From Syngnathus acus (Eukaryota > Chordata > Actinopteri > Syngnathiformes > Syngnathidae), in contig NC_051089.1 in assembly GCF_901709675.1 (NCBI RefSeq), positions 18,288,008-18,352,007 of the forward strand: 64,000 bases of DNA, read 5' to 3'. Positions 1 through 18,930 of this stretch are shown here, piece after piece. Every line of letters starts with the position of its first letter. The stretch's first letter is position 1. The translations under genes were made by a program, and so were the position numbers. Under the pieces are notes generated by a model that saw only the letters and a program-made list of their open reading frames with translations, ran no database searches and was not told the origin of the DNA.

Positions 1-61
1 CGTGTCGGTGGAATTGAGGCCTTCTTCGATGTATTCTCCCCACCGACTCACGACGTCCCAT
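1..61 (-). mobile_element. Rex3 LINE fragment cut by the window edge
   Basis: The reverse complement matches the Rex3 reverse-transcriptase region at 19728-19790, around the sequence ACTTCGAAGACCTCCTCAAT, with a few mismatches. It is a piece of a minus-strand Rex3 copy that continues to the left of the window. No coding capacity remains here. Confidence 0.85.
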
Positions 62-169
62 TATTGCTGTGCAATATCTGAATTTGCAGATTCAGTCAAT
101 CCAACATTTTATTTTTATTCTATTTGATGTTCATGCTCTGATTAATAAAAAATAAATCAGCCCTTAGAC

Positions 170-369
170 CAGGGGTCTCAAACTCCAGTCCTCGGGGGCC
201 GCATTCCTACATGTTTTCAAGTTTCCCTCGTTAAACACACCTTATTCAAATGATCAGTTCATCCTCACGTTCTGCAGGAGCCTGATAATTGAATCAGGTG
301 TGTTTAACGAGGGAAACTTGGAAAACATGTAGGAATGAGGCCCCCGAGGACTGGAGTTTGAGACCCCTG
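170..369. mobile_element. Palindromic non-autonomous hAT MITE (200 bp)
   Basis: The element begins CAGGGGTCTCAAACTCCAG and ends with the reverse complement of that sequence. The two arms are complementary over most of their length, so a single strand could fold into one long hairpin. An exact 8-bp duplication, CCTTAGAC, flanks it at 162-169 and 370-377, which is diagnostic of the hAT superfamily. Related copies are at 4166, 8043 and 30213. Confidence 0.9.
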
Positions 370-420
370 CCTTAGACTATCTCGCCTCTTGCCCAAATGT
401 ATCAACAACTTAACAACAAC

Positions 421-738
421 CAGCTCAGTGGCCTAGTGGTAGTGTGTCCGCCCTGAGACTGGAAGGTTGTGGGTTCAAACCCCGGCCGGGTCATACCAAA
501 GACTATAAAAATGGGACCCATTGCCTCCCTGCTTGGCACTCAGCATTAAGGGTTGGAATTGGGGGGTTAGATCACCAACTGATTCCCGAGCGCGGCACCG
601 CTGCTGCTCACTGCTCCCCTCTCCCCCAGGGGATGGATTAAAATCACATGGGGATGGGTTAAATGCAGAGGACAAATTTCACCACACCCAGGTGTGTGTG
701 TGACGATCATTGGGACTTTAACTTTAACTTTAACTTTT
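421..738 (+). mobile_element. tRNA-derived SINE (V-SINE-like)
   Basis: The tRNA-like head carries an A-box-like motif (TGGCCTAGTGG) and a B-box (GGTTCAAACCC), so RNA polymerase III transcription is expected of an intact family member. A body with CCATTGCCTCCCTGCTTGG follows, and the 3' end is CATTGGGACTTTAACTTTAA. Other copies are at 6239, 33366, 48780 (minus), 54331 and 62276. The short translated frames inside it are not genes. The V-SINE label is from memory of the fish family and is less certain than the SINE call. Confidence 0.85.
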
Positions 739-878
739 AACTTGAAAAAATAGGTTCTGTATTATGCTGACACACATCCAAGGCATGAGAGAATTCCGGA
801 CATTACTATTTATACAATCTACAATTGTTGCTATAGCATTTAGGAAATTAACTGTTTATGAATTCTTTGTTTTTTTAG

Positions 879-10768
<9,890 letters not shown>

Positions 10769-10959
10769 TACTAAGGTGTTCATTCCTAAATAATATTTGT
10801 GCATGTCAAAATAGTACACATTTTTTGGGTTGGTTTGTATTAAATTCCAAACACAATACAGTACAGGAATTAACTGCATCGGCATTTTCTTTTGTTTAAT
10901 TAACCCCAAATGGTTAATATTGTTTGGAACACTTCAGAATTCAGCCTGCTGCTTTTGTC

Positions 10960-11790
10960 AGTCGTCACATCATTAAATACAAGTGAATCAACTCCATCGG
11001 CAGCCATACCTGCCACAACCATGCTTCATTAATATGGTGGTATTTCAGGGTCATAAATATTGTGACAGGGACACAATTAAAATTTTCTGGCATCCAAACA
11101 CCGTCACATTGTATTTGAAATGATGTGCTTTGACGACAGACTCTCAGTTTTAATGTGAGGGTATTTATATCCAAATCGAGTGAATGGAATGGGAATTACA
11201 TTTTTTTTTACAGTTTTTTTTGCGGTTCTCCCGCTTTTTAAGGGGCCATAAGTTATGGGGCAAGTTGCTCGTCAGCTTTATCATGGCCAGGTGGCAGGGC
11301 AGGTACTACAGGGCAGTTGGTTACCTTCTATTCTAATGATATGACTGCTGACAAAAGCACCAGGATGTATTTTGAAGTGTTGAGGTGAATATCTGCTCAT
11401 ATTCAGACATCTTTGGAACTGATTTGACAGTGTTTTGCAGTGCAAATGTTCAATGACCCAAAGCATTCTCCAAAGGTAACCACAGTCATTGACTGTAAGT
11501 AAAAAAAAAGTAGAATGTTATGCAATGGTCAAGTCAATCACCTGACCTGAATCCGATTGAGCATGCATTTACTTGCTGAAAACAAAACTGAGAAAAAACA
11601 GAAACTGAAGACATTTGCAGTAGAGGCCTGGCAGGCATCACCAGTGATGAAATCCAGCATCTGGTAATGTGTATTTCAGACTTAATTGACTGCAAGGGAT
11701 TTGCAACCAAATATGAGGAAAATAAAAGTTTGATTTACCATTTACCAGCATACACTGTAGATGTATGTACATCGTTCACCCTCAAATAAA
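10960..11790 (+). mobile_element. Decayed Tc1/mariner-type transposon
   Basis: The region near 11520-11740 resembles the 3' end of a fish Tc1/mariner transposase gene: CCTGACCTGAATCCGATTGA (the SPDLNPIE motif around the third catalytic residue), then GCAGTAGAGGCCTGGCAG and TTTGCAACCAAATATGA. The T-run plus GCGGTTCTCCCGCTTTTTAAG near 11220 recalls the same family. Many frameshifts make it non-functional. Confidence 0.6.
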
Positions 11791-11938
11791 GCTGAAAGTG
11801 CGGTTAAAGCACATCTTGTTTGTTTCATTTGAATTACATTGTGGTGATGTTCTCGTCCTTGTGAGGAGTTGAGCTGTAGCGTTTGGTACTAACGTTTTAG
11901 TACGACATTTAAGAAGACCAAGGAGGAATACGTTACAT

Positions 11939-12335
11939 TTATCTAAGTGTGATGTAACAAACGCATGTTAAAAGAATGGGATGGATGTTAGCGATACTGC
12001 GGCGGTGAAAAACAGTTCTGGTAATGTTCTTAATGTAGTTGTGAAAGGAGAGAGTTGGGTCAAATTTAACACGGAGCTTTATTACAGAATAACTTTGGGT
12101 AATCGTACATTTATCAATACTTAGAGTGGTGTCCTTACATAGGTGCATATGATGAGCAGGGCCAATTATCAACATCTTGGTTTTATCCAGGTTAAGAAGA
12201 AATTGAGGGTCATCCATTGTTTAATTTCAGCAAGACACTTTTCAAGATTACAGCAATTACGCTGAATTAACATTACCAACTGCATATGTAGTTCGGTATC
12301 GTCTGCTCAACAGTGAAAACTAATGTTAAATTTCC
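11939..12335 (-). mobile_element. Decayed L2-type LINE fragment
   Basis: The minus-strand frame contains FLLNLDKTKMLIIGP and later VKFDPTLSFHNYIKNITRT. These are typical of the L2 reverse transcriptase segment just after the FADD box. Upstream codons toward 12335 continue the match in a broken frame. Confidence 0.7.
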
Positions 12336-12344
12336 GTATAATGC

Positions 12345-12560
12345 AGGGCTGTCCAAACTTTTTGCAAAGCGGGGCCAGATTTGGTTAGATGAAAATGTAT
12401 AGGGGCCGACCATTTGCACCAACATTCCTCGAACCATTACTATTGTAAATGAATTTGTAAATATGTAACTATATCCTTTGCTGTCTGCAGATAGGTTGAT
12501 ATTGCAAATGACAATCTGTTGTCAATTGCACTACCAGAAAAGTTAAAGATTAAGATAATA
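12345..12560. mobile_element. hAT terminal fragment
   Basis: The start CAGGGCTGTCCAAACTTTTT GCAAAG matches the terminal inverted repeat of the hAT at 24119. The interior is AT-rich and the opposite end is not visible. Confidence 0.5.
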
Positions 12561-12738
12561 ATAAATTAAATACAAATGAACAATTTTATGAAAGTTTAAT
12601 GATTTTGTATTAGATGTATTGAGCTTGTTTTATTATTGTTGTATTAATATTTAATATATTAATAAGAAGGGTGATATTGGTGTTTGTGACTGCAGTAAAC
12701 AGGTTACGTTGCATGTCAGATTTTTAATCCAATTTAAA

Positions 12739-13073
12739 TCATCCATCCATCCATTTTCTGTAACGCTTGTCCCCACGGGGGTCGCGGCCGTGCTGGAGCC
12801 TATCCCAGCAGTCATCGGGCAGTAGGCGGGGGACACCCTGAACTGGTTGCCAGCCAATCGCAGGGCACACAGAGACGAACAACCATTCGCACTCACACCT
12901 AAGGACAATTTGGAGTTCTCAATTTGCCTACCAAGCATGTTTTTGGGATGCGGGAGGAAAGCAGAGTGCCCGGAGAAAACGTGCAAACACACAGGGAGGG
13001 CCGGAGGTGGAATTGAACCCGCACCCTCCTAACTGTGAGACGGTCGTGCTAACCAATGTTTCACCGAGCCGCC
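12739..13073 (-). mobile_element. tRNA-derived SINE with Rex3-type tail
   Basis: A second copy of the SINE at 2861-3210, here inserted in the interior of a DNA element like that at 5487. The flanks are GATTTTTAATCCAATTTAAATC on the left and AAATTAAATCAATATCCA on the right, with TAAATC as the likely target duplication. Confidence 0.8.
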
Positions 13074-13117
13074 TCAAATTAAATCAATATCCATTTTATC
13101 TTTTTTATTTCATTCTG

Positions 13118-13206
13118 TTGGAGGATGTCAGGAGCGATGGTGTTGAATGCCGAGCTGAAGTCCACAAACAGGATCCTGGCATACGTTCCTGGGGTGTCCA
13201 GGAATA
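13118..13206 (-). mobile_element. Short LINE reverse-transcriptase fragment
   Basis: The stretch GATGGTGTTGAATGCCGAGC TGAAGTCCA is the antisense of the F-S-S-A-F-N-T box and matches 57186-57212 in the intact LINE. Only about 90 bp are present. Confidence 0.6.
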
Positions 13207-13637
13207 GCTAGTAATCATTTGAACATCTACACGTCTATTCAACATTAAATGATGTTCTCTTCAATACATTTAACCTGTGATCCTTACCTTTGAGATGTGC
13301 CAGGGTGTGAAAATTTACATCGTTTTTTATATATAAAAGTAAGTTTTAGTAACAGTCATGCATACGTTTGCTGCAGATATAAATACTCCTTTTGGTGTTA
13401 AGATTAACCAAAACTACAATTGAACCTAAATAAAACCATTCATACATTATCCAACCATCACAAACTTAAATGTGCAATGTTTTTAATCATATGTTCAAAA
13501 AATGTAAAAATATACATACAATATTAAAAAAATGGGGGTTAATTTAATAGAACAAAATTACTATATACATACTTTTTACATATCAAATAAACAAAACAAC
13601 CTGCTTGGCCCAAAACAAGGGGGAAACAAAATAAACA

Positions 13638-13820
13638 TCACTCTCTTGTGGGCTTTTGATAGCCCCCTAAGCTACTCAGCGCTGGAGCCTGTTTTAATTT
13701 TAAAGCCATCGCTGTCCTTGTTTCATCATCCGTGGCCTCTTCGTGCGTGTCCCCAACAGCATCTACAAAGATGAACTCGATGGACATCGGGCACCACGCA
13801 TTGTTGACCTTGGGATTACT
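13638..13820 (-). CDS. Candidate terminal exon of an unrecognised host gene
   Basis: On the minus strand a good acceptor (TTTCTTTTACAG) precedes an open frame of 60 codons that begins SNPKVNNAWCPMSIEFIFVD and ends in a stop. Its codons look like real protein and not like repeat sequence. It would join in phase with the 33-bp candidate exon at 13948-13980. I do not recognise the protein. It could equally be a retained piece of a transposon gene. Confidence 0.35.
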   Translation of the reverse strand, partial: SNPKVNNAWCPMSIEFIFVDAVGDTHEEATDDETRTAMALKLKQAPALSSLGGYQKPTRE

Positions 13821-13947
13821 CTGTAAAAGAAATATGAATATGAAAAAAACGACTACCTGGAAATTGTTTTTCTTGATGTATGTCATGTCGCCCATTTCGA
13901 ACATGAAGCAATCTCACAGGAACGAGCAGACAGGTGTTTTTATTTAC

Positions 13948-13980
13948 CAGCGCTGTCAGAGCAGTCTTCCTGAGGGCCCT
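13948..13980 (-). CDS. Candidate small exon of the same unrecognised gene
   Basis: Eleven codons (RALRKTALTAL) lie between a CTCGTGCAG acceptor and a GTAAAT donor on the minus strand. Phase 0 on both sides fits the exon at 13638-13820. The small size makes this tentative. Confidence 0.25.
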
Positions 13981-14528
13981 CTGCACGAGTCACACGAGCA
14001 CGCATATTGAACGTTGTCATTTGTGTAGAGTCCTCAACAGAAAAAAAATGTCAACATTGAGAGCAGCCACTAGTAAGCCTTCACTGTTGTCTTTTTTAAT
14101 CTACAGTACAGATATCAAACTAATCATACCTGTCTATGGTCTTCTTGGAAACATGCAGGTCTTTAAATCAGCCCCTCCCAACACAAGACTGCTTTGCAAT
14201 CTGTATACAAGGAATTATCAACAGTGTCTCACAAGAGTAGAATTAAGAGTGGACAAAATTGATTTGAGGACTTTTTTTCTTGTAAATCAAGCTAAAAATA
14301 ACTGAGAAGTCAGTAACTTTGACAGTACAGCAATTAAACCCTACAGGTTCCATTTGTAAGCTATCAAGAGTGAAGGGGGGACCACAACATACAAAATTTT
14401 GACGAACCAATTCCAAGCTTAATCATTCTGTCATTCATTCTTGCATCCTGTTTGTCATTTATTTCCTTGGACATCATGTCAAAGGTCTCCAGATCAGTCA
14501 TGGGCAACCATCCACTCTCCGCGTCACA

Positions 14529-14599
14529 TTATGAACGAGAGTTGAGGCTCCTCAGCCCAGGTATTGCCAGAAGGGGCTCCACGATGACCTTCAGAAACT
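14529..14599 (-). CDS. Candidate exon, unrecognised
   Basis: On the minus strand a strong acceptor (TCTCTTTATTCTCAG) precedes FLKVIVEPLLAIPGLRSLNS and a stop soon after. A second frame is also open here, so the reading frame is not certain. It may be an alternative last exon of the gene at 13638-13980, or unrelated. Confidence 0.25.
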
Positions 14600-15039
14600 C
14601 TGAGAATAAAGAGAAATAGAAATAAAATACTCACTTAAATTACTGCAGCGCAGCTATGACCTCTTTTTAGATGACTAATGCCTACAAAAAAAAAAAAAAA
14701 CAACTCTTTTCCTGTCATGGGTGTTTCACTCACTTCCTAGCTGTTGAAGAATGAAGCAAATGTTAGCTGCAAGATTCAAACGAACCATTTTCCAATTATA
14801 ACATTTGCCGTTTGAAAAAAAACGATGGCATTTTGTCTGTGCTGCAATTTAATTTGGATGTTATACATATCCAATAACGTTATTTCTAAGTAGTACTCTG
14901 TAGAAATAAAAGTTCTTGTTCTACAAGTTGTTATCCAAATGATAAAAATGTACAGGGTAAACCTAGGTTTTAGTTTGCACTTGGACAGCCGCCCCGGTTT
15001 CCGGAGTGTGAAAGTCAAGGCAATGACATGTTAGGCTGT

Positions 15040-15325
15040 TAGGATCCTGAACTCTCTCCCCCCTCCACCCTCGGCTGCATAACGTCCTTGCCTTTTGGGC
15101 CACGTTGGCTGCCTTGCACTACTCCTCCTGTACTTTTGCGCTATATTTTGACTGTCTGCTGTATGCACTATTGCTCCATTTCAACCATGTTGCTCTAATT
15201 TATTTATTTATTATTTATTCATTGCTCTTATTATTATTATTTTTTTATTATTCATTGTATGTGCCTTCTTGTTTTACTTTTTGTATTGTTTACTTGAATG
15301 TTTTGTTGTCCGTGGACCTATATAT
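15040..15325 (+). mobile_element. LINE 3'-UTR fragment
   Basis: TGCACTACTCCTCCTGTAC, GACTGTCTGCTGTATGCACT and GTTTTGTTGTCCGTGGAC occur in the order found in the long 3' UTR of a fish LINE. It stops where the TATA/CACA repeat and the minus-strand LINE begin. Confidence 0.55.
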
Positions 15326-15347
15326 ATACACACACATACATATACAC

Positions 15348-15977
15348 ACATACATTTTCGTGATGTGCTGCACCTTCTTGCACCGCTGCCCTCCAGCAGT
15401 TCCTGTTCAAGGCGATGCGCTCCCAGTCCCGAGATGTTATTTGGAATTTATTGAGATTGGTCTTGAGGTTGTCCTTAAAACGTTTCTTTTGCCCGCCCGG
15501 GGCTCGCGGACCTCTCTCCAGCTGGGAGTATAACATCTGTTTGGGGAGGCGGGTGTCAGCCATGCGGATGAGATGTCCTGTCCATCGGAGTTGATGCTGC
15601 ATTATTAAGGTGGTGATGCTCGGTATCCTGGCTTCCTCCAGAATGCTGATGTTTGTGCGTCTGTCCTCCCATTTGATCCTGAGTATTTTCCTCAAGGTTC
15701 TCTGGTGGTGGTGTTCAAGAGCTCTTAGGTGCCTGCTGTAAGTTGTCCATGATTCTGCCCCATAAAGTAAGGTGGGGAGAACCACCGCTATGTAAACCAG
15801 GAGCTTGGTGTCAACCCGGAGGTCTCTGTCTTCAAAGACTCTTTTCCGGAGTCTGGCATACGCTCCACTGGCACAGCTCAGGCGATGGTTGACCTCAGAG
15901 TCAATGTCCGCTTTGGAGGAGAGAAGGCAGCCGAGGTAGGGGAAGTGGTGAACATATTCAAGTGCAGTGTTGTCCAC
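15348..15977 (-). pseudogene. LINE C-terminal reverse-transcriptase/connection segment
   Basis: The frame begins MDNTALEYVHHFPYLGCLLS. The FPYLGCLLSS region is the thumb-like motif after the RT fingers/palm, and LYGAESWTTY followed by RWTGHLIRM is the usual C-terminal block of RTE-like LINEs. A frameshift at about 15965 separates it from the main RT frame. Confidence 0.8.
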
Positions 15978-16950
15978 ATTTATGATGGGCGGAGTAGATG
16001 GCTGGTTGGGTGGGGGGTTGATGTAGCACCTGGGTCTTCTTGATGTTCACGGTCAGACCCAGGGCTCTGTATGCCTTAGCGAAGGAGTTCAGGATGCCCT
16101 GGAGGTCTTCTGCAGAGTGTGCTGCAATGGCATTATCGTCTGCATACTGGAGCTCCACGACCGTGGTGGTTCTGATCTTGGTTTTGGCTTTGAACCTGTT
16201 AAGGTTGAAGAGCCTGCCATCCGTTCTGTACCAAATTGGGATTCCGTGTGGTAGTTCTTCGTTGATGAGGTGGAGTATGGCGGCAATGAAGACAGAGAAC
16301 AGGGTGGGTGCAATGATGCATCCCTGTTTGACCCCTGTCTCTACAGTGAAAGGCTCAGTCAAGGAGCTGTTGTTGAGCACTGTGGCTGTCATTCCGTCAT
16401 GTAATAAACGCAGTATTCTGACGTATTTATCCGGGCAACCATACCTCAGAAGGATGCTCCATAGGGCCTGGCGATCCACCGTGTCAAAGGCTTTTGTCAG
16501 GTCTATGAAAGCCATGAACAAAGGCTGTTTATGCTCACGGCATTTCTCCTGGAGTTGGCGTGCTGTAAAAATCATGTCTGCAGTTCCTCTAGATGGGCGA
16601 AAACCGCACTGCGATTCTGGGAGAACTTCCTCAGACAGTGGCAGGAGGCGATTGGCAAGAACACGAGCAAGTACTTTCCCAACTGTTGAAAGGAGCGAGA
16701 TGCCCCCATAGTTTCCGCAATCCGCTTTGTCCCCTTTCTTGAAAATGGTCACTATCAGAGCATCCCTGTGCTCCGAGGGGAGTACTTCTTTTTCCCAGAC
16801 CTTCAGAAAGAGGGAATGGAGGTGACGCTGGAGCTCTAGTCCACCTTCCTTTAGGACCTCAGCTGGGATCCCATCTGGCCCAGAGGCCTTGTTGTTCTTC
16901 AGGCTCCTGATGGCATCTTGGACCTCTACTAAAGTGGGAGGTTCACCCAT
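15958..16950 (-). pseudogene. LINE reverse transcriptase, palm and fingers
   Basis: The frame holds the RT blocks in order: KNNKASGPDGIPAEVLK, IFKKGDKADCGNYGGISLLS, ESQCGFRPSRGTADMIF, FIDLTKAFDTVDR, KQGCIIAPTLFSVFIAAIL and the catalytic box YADDNAIAAHS. The catalytic Asp pair is intact. The frame joins the endonuclease frame (16929-17954) and the C-terminal frame (15348-15977) only through frameshifts, so the copy is dead. Confidence 0.88.
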
Positions 16951-17954
16951 GTCTTCCCTGATGGGACTCTGAGGGATGTGACTGAGGAAATCTGACTGAG
17001 TTGTGCTGTCACGGTTGAGGAGTTCCTGAAAGTGCTCTCTCCACCGGTTGACTCATTGTCCTTCAACAGCTCCTGCCCGTCTTTAGAGCGTAGGGTTTTT
17101 TGGCCGCGATGGCTTGGGCCGTAGACAGCCTTAGTAGCGCTGAAAAAGCCTCTGGTGTCACCAGAGTCTGCCAAACTCTGGATTTCCAGTGCCCTTTCTG
17201 TCCACCAGGAGTTTTTAATCTGTCTCACCCGGCTCTGGACGTCAGCCTTGGCTCTGGAGTGAGCCTGTCTCTTTGCTGTGCAGGTGATGTCATTTTGCCA
17301 GACACGAAAGGTTTCCCTTTTCTTGGAGATGAGCTGTTCTATCTCTGTGTCGTTCTCATCAAACCAGTCCTGATGCTTTCTGGCCTTGTACCAGAGAGTG
17401 GCACGGCAGGTGTCGAGGATGGAAGACTTGAGCAGGCTCCAGTGTTCTTCAATGTCCTCAGGGTAGTCCTGATTGAGGCTTTCTCCAAGAGAGGCCTGAA
17501 ACAGCTGCAGGGCGGCAGTGTTGTTCAGGGTCTCGAGGTTTAGTCTCTGCCGGCTCAGCTTCTTTTGCAGTCTCCTCTTCCTCTTGAGTCTGATGGACAT
17601 CGTGGATCGTATCAGGCGGTGATCTGTCCAGCAGGCCTCTGAATCCATCATGGCTTTTGTGATGCTCACGTCGCGCTGATCCCTGGCTCTGACAATGACA
17701 TAGTCAATAAGATGCCATTGTTTAGAGCGAGGGTGTCTCCATGAACCCTTGAGTTTGTTCTTCTGGCGAAAGATGGTATTGGTGATGGTAAGGTCGTATT
17801 GAGCACATTTGCTAAGAAGCAAAACCCCGTTGGAGTTGATGTTTCCAATGCCTTCCTTTCCAATGGTGCCCTTCCAGAGGTGGTGGTTCCGGCCCACTCT
17901 GGCATTGAAATCTCCCAATATAATAATCTTGTCCTCCTTGGGGATTTTTGACAA
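16929..17954 (-). pseudogene. LINE endonuclease C-terminal half and linker
   Basis: IILGDFNARVGRNHHLWKGT (catalytic D and N), a WHLIDYVIVRARDQ stretch and CWTDHRLIRS (the H of the SDH-type box) mark an APE-like endonuclease. A linker precedes the RT. The upstream endonuclease part is in another frame (17955-18260), so a frameshift lies near 17950. Confidence 0.85.
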
Positions 17955-18262
17955 TACCTCATCCAGAAGGCATAGAAGGCCTCTTTTTTGTCCTCATCGG
18001 AAACGAGGGTAGGTGCATAAGCACTAAGAACTGTTGCTGTCTGGTTGTTGGCCAGCACCAGACGGAGGGTCATCAGGCGCTCACTGATTCCCACAGGGAG
18101 TTCAGAGAGCTCACTGATCAGTTGGTTCTTGATGGCAAAACCAACCCCATGGATCATAGGCTCATCTGTGGCCTTTCCTTTCCAGAAGAAAGTGTATCCA
18201 CCCTTTTCCTCCTTCAGATGACCTTCCTCTGCCCGTCGGGTTTCTGAAAGAGCAGCTATGTC
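17950..18262 (-). pseudogene. LINE endonuclease N-terminal part, truncated
   Basis: The frame includes [20 protein letters not shown] (the catalytic Glu of an APE-like endonuclease) and later LMTLRLVLANNQTATVLSAY. The first strand with the catalytic Asn is missing because the element is cut at the junction with Rex3. Confidence 0.8.
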
Positions 18263-18469
18263 AAGCGAGCGTCTGGTGGCCGGGCCTTCGCCCATGGGGC
18301 CCGGCCGGGCACAGCCCGAAAAGGAAATGTGGGTCCCCCTTACCATGGGCTCACCACCTGTGGGAGGGGCCAAAGGGGTCGGGTGCAGTGCAAGCTGGGC
18401 GGCGGCCAAAGGCAGGGACCTTGGCGGTCTGATCCCCGGCTGCAGAAGCTGGCTCTTGGGACATGGAAT

Positions 18470-18930
18470 GTCACCTCTCTGGCTGGGAAGGCACCCGAGC
18501 TGGTGTGCGAGGCAGAAAAGTTCCGACTAGATATAGTCGGACTTGCCTCCACGCACAGTTTGGGTTCCAGTACAAGCCCTCTCGAGAGGGGCTGGACACT
18601 CTTCCACTCTGGAGTTGCCCACGGTGAGAGGCGTCGAGCAGGTGTGGGTATACTTATTGCCCCCCGGCTGGGCGCCTGCACATTGGGGTTCACCCCGGTG
18701 AACGAGAGGGTAGCCTCCCTCCGCCTTCGGGTGGGGGGACGGGTCCTGACTGTTGTTTGTGTCTATGCACCAAACGGCAGCTCAGAGTACCCACCCTTCT
18801 TGGAGTCCCTGGAGGAAGTGCTGGAGAGCGCTCCTTCTGCGGACTCCATCGTTCTACTGGGTGACTTCAATGCTCACGTGGGCAATGACAGTGAGACCTG
18901 GAAGGGCGTGATTGGGAGGAACGACCCCCC
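18470..18930 (+). pseudogene. Rex3 endonuclease frame
   Basis: [20 protein letters not shown] (catalytic Asn), then the [13 protein letters not shown] block, [15 protein letters not shown] and [11 protein letters not shown] form an APE-like endonuclease. The frame runs from 18329 to 19015, but after about 18925, in a run of eight C residues, the sense passes to the +1 register. So the endonuclease and RT are now in separate frames. Confidence 0.85.

Larger units (their letters stand above)
15345..18266 (-). mobile_element. APE-type LINE, 5' truncated, frameshifted
   Basis: Read on the minus strand this LINE carries an APE-like endonuclease (residues such as ALSETRR and LGDFNARVG), a reverse transcriptase and a C-terminal domain over about 2.9 kb. 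It is split into overlapping frames by frameshifts and its 5' end is missing. The endonuclease resembles the CFDP2-like endonucleases of RTE-related LINEs, so I place it there tentatively. Its 5' edge abuts the 5' edge of the Rex3 at 18267, so the two lie head-to-head. Confidence 0.85.

Noticed and set aside
421-500. tRNA gene at the SINE head (also at 2861 and other SINE copies)
   Set aside because: A- and B-box-like motifs are present, but a full cloverleaf is not formed and the head is fused to SINE bodies in every copy.
444-703. Open frames such as MSALRLEGCGFKPRPGHTKD, also seen near 6263, 48866, 54318 and 62266
   Set aside because: They lie in the tRNA-derived SINE and recur in each copy. 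They are not host genes.
16040-16711. A 223-codon plus-strand open frame
   Set aside because: It is antisense to the RT frame of the minus-strand LINE and has no recognisable motif.
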